Below, piece after piece: positions 15,614 through 22,979 of a stretch of DNA of 64,000 nt. Each line of letters opens with the position of its first letter. Positions within the stretch are counted from its first letter, which is position 1. The position numbers and the translations under genes were made by a program. Where the stretch lies: the NCBI GenBank assembly GCA_900540185.1, contig UQFH01000007.1:36863-100862 (forward strand), given 5' to 3'. The stretch comes from an uncultured Eubacteriales bacterium (GTDB lineage: Bacteria > Bacillota > Clostridia > Tissierellales > Peptoniphilaceae). The notes under the pieces were generated by a model. That model was not told where the DNA came from and made no database searches. It saw only the letters and a list, made by a program, of their open reading frames with translations.

Positions 15614-15804
15614 TTATGAGATTAAAAAATGGTGTTGAGAATCTTACGGCCCTCGCAAATTTGGAGTGATGTAAAAGTCTAGAGAAGATAAGTCTCAAGG
15701 AGAATGTGGGTCGAAAAATGTCGAGGTCCCCCTGTGGGATTGTGACATTTTTAATATAGCTCACGCAAATCTTGGCCAAGCTAACAAAATTTTTTGCCCA
15801 ATCA
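15614..15804. other. Intergenic stretch
   Basis: No supportable gene. The open frames here have no ribosome binding site and no protein-like sequence. Confidence 0.4.
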
Positions 15805-15834
15805 AAAAGCAACCATAATTATTTGGTTGCTTTC
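15805..15834 (-). terminator. Terminator of the stalk-domain gene
   Basis: AAGCAACCA/TGGTTGCTT with a 7-nt AT loop, followed on the minus strand by TTTTTGATT. It lies about 57 bp after the stop at 15891. Confidence 0.8.
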
Positions 15835-15890
15835 TTATATTTTTATACATACAATATACTAGAAATTTTTTTCTATTTTAACCACAAATT

Positions 15891-16790
15891 CTATATTTCT
15901 AAATATTCTAAAATCTTTACAAGATCATCTTTACTAATGTAGCTGATTTTATTTTCAATCTTAAAATCTGTCATATCAATAACCATGTCGTCGATTCTCA
16001 TTTCCTTCATATCGTTATTGATGACGACTTTTTTGTCAGCCTTTGTAATCTCAGTGGTCTTTGTATCCCTGATCCAATTAACTTCTGCGCCTAGACCTTC
16101 CAGGGCCTTTCTCAGATAATAGGTGTCAGTGGTTTTTTCATAGACCTTTAGCTTATCGTTTTCTTTTGCATCTTTATTTTCATCTGTCATTTGGTCTTGG
16201 ATTTTTCCTTCCTTTAGAATTGCAATTTTTTCAGGGGCTGCGATTGGCGGTATGCTCCTGGTTGCAATTGTGTAGAGAGCTAGGATTTCATTTGGCAAAA
16301 AGTCCTTCACGTCTTCTCCTGCAAAGTTCTTTGCTTTTATTTCTTCGCCTAGATTTAAATCCAATCTATTTGCTATGCCGTGACCGGCCTTATCAAAATA
16401 ATCCACGTCCATGGAAAATTCTGCTCCGTCCACATTTACCCCGATGACGTCCGGTTTCATCCTTGCTGGGATCGAAAGCATCATTGGCGTGTCGGCCCTA
16501 TAAAAATATTGGATCTTTTCGCCTTTTTTGAACTTGTAATCCTCGACAAATTCGCCGGTTTTTAGGTCTACCACTTTTGTCTTTACATATAAAAACATTT
16601 CCTTTTCGCCCATATCGTCCTTGTCCATCTCGTTGTCGACTAAAATTTCTTCATAGTCGCCATCTGGAACATTTGTAACTGTGGCAAATTTCATTTCATA
16701 TCTTATTGGCTTTTCCTCGATTTCCTTGGCAAATGACAGGCTTGTAAAAAGTATGACACAAGCCAAAGCTATAGATAAAATTCTTTTCAT
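15891..16790 (-). CDS. Secreted stalk-domain (copper amine oxidase N-terminal-like) protein
   Basis: The 299-residue protein has a signal peptide (MKRILSIALACVILFTSLSFAKE). A Glu/Asp/Lys-rich, beta-type middle follows, and the C-terminus (about 215-299) carries the PF07833-type stalk repeat: TYYLRKALEGLGAEVNW, RDTKTTEITKADKKVVI, and DMTDFKI...ISYISKDDLVKIL. These domains are surface beta modules; no enzyme activity is implied. A good promoter (TTGACA-17-TAAAAT) and a terminator make it a single-gene unit. The codon use is somewhat different from the native genes at either end of the window. Confidence 0.8.
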   Translation of the reverse strand: MKRILSIALACVILFTSLSFAKEIEEKPIRYEMKFATVTNVPDGDYEEILVDNEMDKDDMGEKEMFLYVKTKVVDLKTGEFVEDYKFKKGEKIQYFYRADTPMMLSIPARMKPDVIGVNVDGAEFSMDVDYFDKAGHGIANRLDLNLGEEIKAKNFAGEDVKDFLPNEILALYTIATRSIPPIAAPEKIAILKEGKIQDQMTDENKDAKENDKLKVYEKTTDTYYLRKALEGLGAEVNWIRDTKTTEITKADKKVVINNDMKEMRIDDMVIDMTDFKIENKISYISKDDLVKILEYLEI

Positions 16791-16847
16791 TTCACATCTC
16801 CTTTTTTAATAACAAATATAAGTCTACTGCTTTATTTCAGTATAATT

Positions 16848-16876
16848 ATTTTAACACAAAGAGATTTTGTTGTCAA
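16848..16876 (-). promoter_or_regulatory. Promoter of the stalk-domain gene
   Basis: On the minus strand TTGACA (16871-16876), 17 bp, TAAAAT (16848-16853), about 58 bp before the ATG at 16790. Confidence 0.7.
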
Positions 16877-16973
16877 TTCTCACGAGAATATCGCGAAATT
16901 AACCACAAATTCTAGCTTTTATTTCTAGCATGTGTTAAAATTAAATAACACAATAAACCTAAGGAGTGATAAT

Positions 16974-17642
16974 ATGAACATAGGAATTTTAGTTGCAGTT
17001 GAATTTGATGCTTTTTACAATATATATGGAGAACCGGTTGAAAGATACAAGCACGGGGGCTTTGAGGTTTTAAAATACCATATCCACGGCAAGGATATTT
17101 TCGTCTGCCCATCAAACGCTGGGCAAATTCGTGCGGCCATGGCCATGACCCTCCTTCTGGACTTTTACAAGTGCGAAACCATCATCAACTACGGTGTGGT
17201 GGGCGCCCTTAGCAACCAAGAGGTCGAAGAGCTTGCAGTGGTCGAGAGTGTTTGCCACTACGAATGGGACACGACGGAGGCAGGCGGCGGACCCAAGGGT
17301 AAATACGAAGCCTTTGATGAAATATTTTTTAAATGCACATCAAGGCTTGTGGACCTGGTCCAAAAAATCGACCCACATTTAAAAAGGGTCAAGCTGGCTT
17401 CAGGCGACAAATTTGCAGGCCTTGAAGCAAAGACGGCTCTCCGCGAGGAATGGGGCTGCGACATCGTAGACATGGAAGGGGCAGCCATAGCCATCTCATC
17501 AAAACTCTACGGGGCCAACTTCGTCATGATAAAGGCAGTCTCAGACGCCCTAACCGATGGCGAAGCAGAATATGACGACAACTTCGAACGCTCATCCAAG
17601 GTCGCAGTTAAAATCATCGACGACCTCATAAGAGAAATTTAA
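16974..17642 (+). CDS. 5'-methylthioadenosine/S-adenosylhomocysteine nucleosidase family protein
   Basis: The start is ATG 16974, behind a strong AAGGAGTGAT site; 222 residues. The fold is that of nucleoside phosphorylase/MTA-SAH nucleosidase: NIGILVAVEFDAF at the N-terminus, FVCPSNAGQIRAAMAM, the INYGVVGALSN glycine strand, and the catalytic region DIVDMEGAAIA with Glu and Asp, then MIKAVSDA. Such enzymes cleave adenine from MTA and SAH, in methyl-cycle and quorum-signal metabolism. It differs from E. coli Mtn in several positions, so another purine nucleoside is possible. It is one of the few plus-strand genes here, and its codons are more GC-rich, which suggests transfer. Confidence 0.82.
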   Translation: MNIGILVAVEFDAFYNIYGEPVERYKHGGFEVLKYHIHGKDIFVCPSNAGQIRAAMAMTLLLDFYKCETIINYGVVGALSNQEVEELAVVESVCHYEWDTTEAGGGPKGKYEAFDEIFFKCTSRLVDLVQKIDPHLKRVKLASGDKFAGLEAKTALREEWGCDIVDMEGAAIAISSKLYGANFVMIKAVSDALTDGEAEYDDNFERSSKVAVKIIDDLIREI

Positions 17643-17665
17643 TTAATACAAGCGCCTTATAATTT

Positions 17666-17696
17666 AAGCCTTGATCCTTTGGTCGGGGCTTTTTGC
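17666..17696 (+). terminator. Terminator of the nucleosidase gene
   Basis: GCCTTGATC and GGTCGGGGC pair with several G-U pairs and are followed by TTTTT on the plus strand. Confidence 0.75.
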
Positions 17697-17804
17697 TTGC
17701 AAAAAAAATAAAATTCAAATTCAAAAATCATAATCTTTCAAAATTGATCTATAAAAATAATTTGAAACTAGTCTTGCTATCCTATTCATAATTTTTCCTA
17801 AAAA

Positions 17805-17996
17805 TCTAAAGAAAAAGAATCCCGTATACCAAAAGAATATTTAGAACTTGACGACATTGCAGATGGTATATTTGTAACAGGTGAAGATAGCTATCCCAAC
17901 TTAGACATGCCTGAACTAATGACATACTGCAGGAAAAAAAGAATTTCCCCTAGCCAACTAAGCAAAGAAGAAATATCGAAGTTCAATAAGGAATAA
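17805..17996 (+). pseudogene. C-terminal fragment of an unrecognised protein
   Basis: An open frame with no start codon encodes SKEKESRIPKEYLELDDIAD, then GIFVTGEDSYPNLDMPELMT and SPSQLSKEEISKFNKE before TAA. It is clearly protein-like (64 codons), so it is the tail of a lost plus-strand gene. Family not recognised. Confidence 0.5.
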
Positions 17997-18071
17997 AATT
18001 AAATTACTCGTATACCAACTATTGTAAAGACACAAAAGCGTCTTTTTTCTTGACTAAAACAGACAAAGAAA

Positions 18072-18093
18072 CAAAAAGCCCACATAAGTGGGC
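18072..18093 (-). terminator. Terminator hairpin
   Basis: GCCCAC-TTAT-GTGGGC followed on the minus strand by TTTTTG. Confidence 0.7.
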
Positions 18094-18122
18094 ATGTGTG
18101 TGAAATAATACTATATTTTATT

Positions 18123-18372
18123 TTACCAGCGCTTGACAAAGTAGGTCTCTGTCAAGAAATTTCCGTTACCGAGTGAAAAATCATAAGCATAATCAATGTC
18201 TGTAGCATCTGATTACGATAGAAGTCTAGAGGCTTGCCGGTCAATAAGCTTTAATTATTATCTCTCTGTTTCAAAAGTCTCTCGTACTCTGCTTCTAATT
18301 CTTCTCTTTCTTCTTCGGAAACTTTTCTATCGAAATAGTCGTATTTTTCTATGCTCAAGGTTTTAATAAAAT
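18123..18372 (-). pseudogene. Two gene tails in one gap
   Basis: On the minus strand one fragment (about 18255-18372) reads EDFIKTLSIEKYDYFDRKVS and SEEEREELEAEYERLLKQ, ending NN and a stop. A second (about 18124-18200) reads TDIDYAYDFSLGNGNFLTET and ends FVKRW and a stop. Both look like real C-termini without their starts. They fill the gap between the terminators at 18072 and 18378. Confidence 0.45.
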
Positions 18373-18377
18373 CCTCA

Positions 18378-18410
18378 TAAAAAAGATAGCCGCATATTAA
18401 AAGCGGCTAA
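18378..18410 (-). terminator. Terminator of stalk/NPCBM gene
   Basis: AGCCGC/GCGGCT with loop TTTTAATAT, then TCTTTTTT on the minus strand. Confidence 0.85.
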
Positions 18411-18420
18411 TCCAAATTTT

Positions 18421-19131
18421 TTATTTTACGAATACATCAGCAAAGCCTGTGTAAGTTGTGCTGCGTAGGCCATCTGTCCATTCAAACTTAATTTCAAGAA
18501 GTCTAACTCCTGTAACGTTTAAGTTAACATTAACTGGTAATTGACCGCCAACTACATCAAATGATTGTAAAAGATTGCCATCACCAATAAAATCTACCTT
18601 TACTGTAAGTCCTTCTTGGTCAGCGCCTAGTAGACCAGTTAGGCTAGTGTACTTGCCTTCAAGATTGAAGTTAGTATGTCCCTTTTGATAACTATAAGAG
18701 TTAAAAAGAATACCGTTGTTATATTCTTTTCCGCCTAAAGAGAACTTTTTCATATATTCATCTTTAGCTATAACTTCAGCCTTTTCTTTGCTAAATGGCT
18801 TCATAATCTCAGTTAATGCCTTATTTACTTCACCTGTATTAACCATGCCGTCGCCCAAGAAAGCTGTTTTTGTGTTTTGGTCCCATTGAACTTGTTTGCC
18901 CAATGCTTCTCCAACCGCACGGATTGGAAGATATGTTGTGCCGTTATAGATGAACGGCTCAATTTTTTTGCCTGTTGAGTCCACGCCGAACTGAACTTCT
19001 CTTCCGTCAACAACAACTTTGATGTTGTCGTATGCAACCTTGATGTTAACAAGTCTTGCCGAAGCAAGAACAACAGTTGAGAGTGCGAAAATGATCGCTA
19101 ATGCCGAAACGATTTTGAATTTTTTGTTCAT
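18421..19131 (-). CDS. Secreted protein: stalk domain plus NPCBM/NEW2-like domain
   Basis: The 236-residue protein has a signal peptide (about 1-23, ending VVLASA). It has a stalk/copper amine oxidase N-terminal repeat (VNIKVAYDNIKVVVDGREVQ, YNGTTYLPIRAVGEALGKQV, WDQNTKTAFLGD). Its C-terminal beta-sandwich (about 150-236) looks like the NPCBM carbohydrate-binding module: YTSLTGLLGADQEG, IGDGNLLQSFDVVGGQLPVN, VNVTGVRLLEIKFEW. It should sit outside the cell and may bind glycans. The ATG has an AGGG-type site. It is a single gene with a strong terminator. Confidence 0.85.
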   Translation of the reverse strand: MNKKFKIVSALAIIFALSTVVLASARLVNIKVAYDNIKVVVDGREVQFGVDSTGKKIEPFIYNGTTYLPIRAVGEALGKQVQWDQNTKTAFLGDGMVNTGEVNKALTEIMKPFSKEKAEVIAKDEYMKKFSLGGKEYNNGILFNSYSYQKGHTNFNLEGKYTSLTGLLGADQEGLTVKVDFIGDGNLLQSFDVVGGQLPVNVNLNVTGVRLLEIKFEWTDGLRSTTYTGFADVFVK

Positions 19132-19271
19132 AAAAATCCCTCCAAATATAATTTTAAGATTATATCTTATACTTTAATTATAGAATAAATTAGAAAATAT
19201 TTCAATACATGTTAGCGGTTTAAGTTGATAAAAATAAAATATTTTGTTGCCACTTTGATTATATGATTTCA

Positions 19272-19301
19272 ATAAAAAAAGCATCTAAAAAATAGATGCA
19301 A
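19272..19301 (-). terminator. Terminator
   Basis: GCATCTA/TAGATGC stem, followed by seven T residues on the minus strand, just after the 73-residue gene. Confidence 0.8.
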
Positions 19302-19303
19302 AG

Positions 19304-19525
19304 TTATTGCTTATTTTTCAATTCTTCAATATTTTTATTCAGTCTGTCCAAAAGCTTGATAATAATAAAATTTTGCTCAATCAATCCTTGCGCATAGCTG
19401 AATTTTGCAGTTTTTGAAACCTCATACAGCTTTTTTATGTCCTCTACGTCCAACTCCTCCAATTTGTAGTTATCGACAAATTCAAGAATTTTTTCATCTT
19501 CCGTTTTCTTTTCAAATAGTCCCAT
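19304..19525 (-). CDS. Short coiled-coil hypothetical protein
   Basis: The 73-residue, charged, helical protein (MGLFEKKTEDEKILEFVDNY; later IIIKLLDRLNKNIEELKNKQ) has heptad-like Leu/Ile spacing, no signal and no membrane helix. AGGAGA precedes the ATG. No family recognised. The transcript appears to begin within or after the hairpin-rich region at 19556-19650. Confidence 0.6.
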   Translation of the reverse strand: MGLFEKKTEDEKILEFVDNYKLEELDVEDIKKLYEVSKTAKFSYAQGLIEQNFIIIKLLDRLNKNIEELKNKQ

Positions 19526-19553
19526 TAAATTCTCCTTTCAAAATATTTATACC

Positions 19554-19650
19554 CAAAAAAATCCGTGAGCCGAAACTCACGGATAGATCTAGAACAAGTT
19601 ATATAGTTGTCCGAGCGGAACTTTGTCCACCGGTTCGCAGGTGATGAAAT
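19554..19650 (-). ncRNA. Candidate leader or small RNA with terminator
   Basis: On the minus strand, small stems (CACC...GGTG and CCG...CGG around 19610-19640) are followed by a perfect terminator ATCCGTGAG/CTCACGGAT and seven T residues (19554-19584), which ends 29 bp before the ATG of the 73-residue gene. The previous gene already has its own terminator at 19681, so this second one implies either a short RNA or an attenuated leader. I recognise no known riboswitch. Confidence 0.4.
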
Positions 19651-19680
19651 ATATATGAAAAGGGGAGAGAAATTGCAAAC

Positions 19681-19704
19681 AAAAAACGCGGACTTTGCCG
19701 CGCT
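19681..19704 (-). terminator. Terminator of the YfjL-like gene
   Basis: CGCGG/CCGCG with loop CAAAGT, then TTTTTTG, directly after the stop. Confidence 0.85.
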
Positions 19705-20445
19705 CTATTTAGTTGCTATTTTATTTCCGTCGTCGTAAATTTTCTTCAGTGCTTTCATATCGCCGTCGACAATCACTTTTTCAGGCACACCGAAAACGTT
19801 AAGCGCATTTCTCCAAGTTTCCGCTTTGTCTTCATCTTCCTTGTCGGCGAGAGGGATAATAAGACCTGAAAAACTTTCGACGGGAATTTTTCTTTTCGCA
19901 AGCACCGCCTGAACTTTTTTCAAATTGTCCATAATATCTTCGAGACTTGGACTTTCCGCATATGATTTAAAATTTGCCACAACAGTGCTCGGCAAATTAT
20001 CCGCATCGAAGACCTGGTCCAAATTCAAATAAGAGCGATAATACTTTTCGCCGCTCGGGCTGAGCCTGAAATCGAAATCAAACCCGTTTTCATTTGCGAT
20101 TTCGTCGCTTAGATTATTTAAAAAATCAACATATCTTCTGAAAGTGTTTAGTTCTCTGTCGCCGTATGAATCGTACTTCAAGCGTCCCAAACTGTCAAAA
20201 ATGAGCACAAACTTCGAGTCGGGACTGTTTTTGTCCTGAAGTCTCACGATATATTTCGCATCTTTAAAATTGTAGAAAGCTCTTTCTTTTTCGAGCTCGA
20301 GCTCGGTGTAGTGCGTTTTTAAATAATCGTTTGCCGCCTTGTTTGCAAGGACTCTGCTTATGGGATTGCCGAAAAATGCAACCGCAAAAAACAAAATAAT
20401 CGCCAAAGCCACGCCTATAGAAGTGTAAATTAAAACTTTTTTCAT
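19705..20445 (-). CDS. YfjL-like membrane-anchored protein
   Basis: The 246-residue protein has an N-terminal membrane helix (about 5-25) followed by the conserved FGNPISRVLANKAANDYLKT and YNFKDAKYIVRLQDKNSPDS segment. This is typical of a family found in Bacillus and Clostridia under the name YfjL. The rest is predicted extracytoplasmic alpha/beta and carries no known catalytic motif. AAGGAGAT lies before the ATG. It has its own terminator. Confidence 0.75.
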   Translation of the reverse strand: MKKVLIYTSIGVALAIILFFAVAFFGNPISRVLANKAANDYLKTHYTELELEKERAFYNFKDAKYIVRLQDKNSPDSKFVLIFDSLGRLKYDSYGDRELNTFRRYVDFLNNLSDEIANENGFDFDFRLSPSGEKYYRSYLNLDQVFDADNLPSTVVANFKSYAESPSLEDIMDNLKKVQAVLAKRKIPVESFSGLIIPLADKEDEDKAETWRNALNVFGVPEKVIVDGDMKALKKIYDDGNKIATK

Positions 20446-20488
20446 CTTGAAAATCTCCTTGTACTATATTATAGCACAAAAAATAGCG

Positions 20489-20521
20489 AAGAAAAAAGAG
20501 ATAAGCGTGCGCGTATCTCTT
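20489..20521 (-). terminator. Terminator of the methyltransferase gene
   Basis: AGAGATA/TATCTCT stem with GC-rich top, then TTTTTTC on the minus strand, about 90 bp after the stop at 20608. The plus strand has no T-run. Confidence 0.7.
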
Positions 20522-20607
20522 TATAAAATATTCAAGCTATTAAATTAACATTACTGAGTTTTCGCTTAATGTGCATTCGAAACTATAAACTTTTTTATCC
20601 ATACAAA

Positions 20608-21372
20608 TTATTTCACACTTGCTATGGCAATAAAATTCATCTTGGACTTGTTTTTTCTAAAAAACTTTATCATTTCAAATAATTGTCCGCGGTTGGCATC
20701 TAAGATCCCATTAGTTAAAATTTTTACCATACCAAAAAATCCTTCGTCCCTAATCATACCGGACCTTGAAAGCAGGGTCAACTTACCAAATATGCATTCA
20801 GACTTTTCAAAGCCCGTTTGCTTATAAAAGTTTAGCCAGTCATTTTTTGTGTGGGGGACTGCAGGATTATAAATTACCCTTTGCAATTCTTTAACCAAGT
20901 CTGCATCTTCTTTTTCCAGCATAACATTGTGGGTCAAAAGCAAGCCGCCTTTTTTCAAAACCCTATAGTATTCTTTAAGGGCCATTCGCTTTTGACTGTC
21001 GCTTAGCATGGTGAGCATGGCCTCGTTAATTACTACATCAAAACTCTCATCTTTAAATGGAAGCTTTGTTGCATCTGCAACCATGACATCAACATATTGA
21101 GACAGTTTTTTCCTTGCAATATTTGCCTTGGCAGAAGCTATGGCTTTTTCATTTAAATCAACACCCACATTTTTATTTTTGTATTTTTTTGCAAAGTCCA
21201 TTATATTGTCAGCTTCATTGCAGGCAACTTCCAAAATTTTTGGCGATTTTGAAAAATCAATTTTACTTATCAACCAATCAGTTGCATCAATTCCGCCTGG
21301 ACGCAATCTCTTTTTGCCCAATCTCTTGAGTAAGAAATGTCCTGGCTCGCGTTTCACATTTTTTAAAATCAT
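20608..21372 (-). CDS. Class I SAM-dependent methyltransferase (UbiE-like), possibly metal-regulated
   Basis: The 254-residue protein has motif I ILEVACNEADNIMDFAK (unusual: the usual Gly-x-Gly is CNEA), the acidic end VGVDLNEKAIASAKANI, DVMVADATKLPFKDESFDVV and EYYRVLKKGGLLLTHN, all typical of methyltransf_11 enzymes. The C-terminus is helical. The acceptor is unknown. The promoter carries a 16-bp palindrome like a DtxR-family operator, which suggests control by iron or manganese. Confidence 0.82.
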   Translation of the reverse strand: MILKNVKREPGHFLLKRLGKKRLRPGGIDATDWLISKIDFSKSPKILEVACNEADNIMDFAKKYKNKNVGVDLNEKAIASAKANIARKKLSQYVDVMVADATKLPFKDESFDVVINEAMLTMLSDSQKRMALKEYYRVLKKGGLLLTHNVMLEKEDADLVKELQRVIYNPAVPHTKNDWLNFYKQTGFEKSECIFGKLTLLSRSGMIRDEGFFGMVKILTNGILDANRGQLFEMIKFFRKNKSKMNFIAIASVK

Positions 21373-21405
21373 ATTTCTGCTTATAATATCACTGCATTTT
21401 TATTT

Positions 21406-21458
21406 GTTAGCTTATGCTAACTACTTTAATTATAAATTAATTTTGTAAATATTGTCAA
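21406..21458 (-). promoter_or_regulatory. Promoter with palindromic (metalloregulator-like) operator
   Basis: On the minus strand TTGACA (21453-21458), 18 bp, TATAAT (21429-21434), then the perfect inverted repeat GTTAGCATAAGCTAAC (21406-21421) at the expected start site. Sequence and spacing resemble DtxR/IdeR-type boxes. The regulator is not in this window. Confidence 0.7.
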
Positions 21459-21489
21459 GGCCAGAGAGATAATTTAATTTTAAAAAAGA

Positions 21490-21531
21490 AAAAACCAAGG
21501 CAAGTGGAAACCTCCACCCCTTGGTTTTTTG
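21490..21531. terminator. Bidirectional terminator
   Basis: AACCAAGG/CCTTGGTT with inner GTGG/CCAC, and T-runs on both strands. It closes the minus-strand operon ending at 21597. Confidence 0.8.
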
Positions 21532-21596
21532 TTTACAAAATATTTTGCTTTATCGTTTATTTTTTTGCATCTCATAGTTTTATAAGTAATCTTGAC

Positions 21597-22052
21597 CTAC
21601 AAAACTTTTTTGACCATTATATATTCATCAGTCCTGTATTCTTCGACAAAGCCATTTTTTAAAAATAAATTTATGGATGGATTGTCAATTGCAATATCAT
21701 CATAAAGCTCTTTGACTCCCTTTGACTTGGCAGTCTCACAAAGGCTTTTTAAAGCAAAGTCTCCGTATCCCTTGCCCCGATATTTGGCATGGATAAGTAT
21801 GGAGACCTTATTAATTTTATCTTCCTCATCGTAGCGATAGGACAAGTCCCCAACAAAATTATTATCCTCGTCCTTAATATAGGCATAAAATTTGCTATCG
21901 TCAAACATATAGCGATTGTACCACTCTTCCCACTTATCTTTTGGGAAGGGAATCGTGCCACCGTAAGCGTGGTTGTAGGCCATGGTAGCCTCGTCTTCCA
22001 TCATCTCCTGCCTAAACCACAGGTCTTCCAACTTTGGTCTGTATATTTTCAT
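21597..22052 (-). CDS. GNAT family N-acetyltransferase
   Basis: The 151-residue protein shows NFVGDLSYRYDEEDKINKVS, SILIHAKYRGKGYGDFALKS (the R-G-K-G-Y-G acetyl-CoA loop) and the final IDNPSINLFLKNGFVEE strand. The N-terminus YRPKLEDLWFRQEMMEDEAT differs from most GNATs and is also found in small Clostridial members. GGAGG precedes the ATG. It is the third gene of an operon with the 57-residue protein and the cupin protein. Confidence 0.87.
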   Translation of the reverse strand: MKIYRPKLEDLWFRQEMMEDEATMAYNHAYGGTIPFPKDKWEEWYNRYMFDDSKFYAYIKDEDNNFVGDLSYRYDEEDKINKVSILIHAKYRGKGYGDFALKSLCETAKSKGVKELYDDIAIDNPSINLFLKNGFVEEYRTDEYIMVKKVL

Positions 22053-22066
22053 AATCTTACCTCCAA

Positions 22067-22711
22067 TTATTTTACTAGTATCAGTGCCATTTTGAATTTT
22101 GTCACCGCTATTACATTGTGGCGGACGCCCTTAGGGAAAACGATTTGCTCGCCTGCCTTGATCCTGTGAGTCTCATCGCCCACTTCCATGTCGGCTTCGC
22201 CTTCCAGGGCAAAGATAAGCGCATCGCCAGGAGCTGTGTGGGAAGTGAGTCCTTCACCTGCGTCAAAGGCCATTAAGACAATCTTGAGATCATCGCGTGA
22301 GTATACATCGTAATTTGAAATGCCCCCGTCTAAATAAGTTATTACATCCTTGAGTGAAAAAACCTGTCCCATATTTTCTAATTTTAACATCGTGTCCTCC
22401 TTTTTATTATAAGAAATTTCCAGCAAATAAGAATCCTCGTCTGCATAAATCGCATATGAATTTAGGTCGCCAGAAAAAATCGCCTGGTCGGCCGAAAGTT
22501 TGTGGTCGCCAATCCTGATGGATCCATCCAAATTTATATAAAGGCTCATATTATCATAAAGCTCCTCACTAATATCGGTCCCCTTGGCCAGGCCAAAGAG
22601 GAAAATATTTATGTAGTCCCTCTTTGATAGGCTCAAAGATAAGGTGTGGCCAGCTTTGATGGGCAAGAGCTCCTTATAAGAAAAAATTCCATTTTTATAT
22701 CTGTCTTTCAT
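22067..22711 (-). CDS. Two-domain cupin protein
   Basis: The 214-residue protein has two cupin half-barrels. The C-terminal one is complete: VLMAFDAGEGLTSHTAPGDA (one metal His), LIFALEGEADMEVGDETHRI, AGEQIVFPKGVRHNVIAV (final His). The N-terminal one (about 10-100) has lost the metal residues. Such proteins bind small acids or act as sensors; no reaction can be named. It lies 18 bp after the 57-residue gene and 14 bp before the GNAT gene. Confidence 0.82.
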   Translation of the reverse strand: MKDRYKNGIFSYKELLPIKAGHTLSLSLSKRDYINIFLFGLAKGTDISEELYDNMSLYINLDGSIRIGDHKLSADQAIFSGDLNSYAIYADEDSYLLEISYNKKEDTMLKLENMGQVFSLKDVITYLDGGISNYDVYSRDDLKIVLMAFDAGEGLTSHTAPGDALIFALEGEADMEVGDETHRIKAGEQIVFPKGVRHNVIAVTKFKMALILVK

Positions 22712-22729
22712 ATTACATCCCTCATTTTC

Positions 22730-22903
22730 TTACCCATTTTTGCTAAAATTAAACGGCCTGGCACCTGTTGAGTACAGGTTACAAGCCGTGTAGTAAACGC
22801 GGTTATTTTGTCCGGGTTTGTGGGTGCATGTCAGTTTTTCCCTTAGTGTTTTAATTTTTTCTTTTAAATTTTTTGTATCAGGAAACTCCACAATTTCTCC
22901 CAT
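22730..22903 (-). CDS. 57-residue protein, first gene of cupin/GNAT operon
   Basis: The ATG at 22903 has a strong AGGAGG site at good spacing. The product starts MGEIVEFPDTKNLKEKIKTL and continues with Thr-Cys-Thr-His, VYYTACNLYSTGARPFNF. It has a basic amphipathic helix and two Cys plus one His that could bind a metal, but no family is recognised. The cupin start follows after 18 bp. It is short enough to be missed by routine gene finding. Confidence 0.6.
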   Translation of the reverse strand: MGEIVEFPDTKNLKEKIKTLREKLTCTHKPGQNNRVYYTACNLYSTGARPFNFSKNG

Positions 22904-22979
22904 AACAATCCTCCTTATTTTTTAATAAAATTTAAGTCTTCGCCGATAATTCATGGTGAAAATTCTCGGTTTCGGCGGC

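Noticed and set aside
19554..19650. Known riboswitch, T-box, SRP or 6S RNA
   Set aside because: None of the conserved signature sequences could be found; only simple stems and a terminator.
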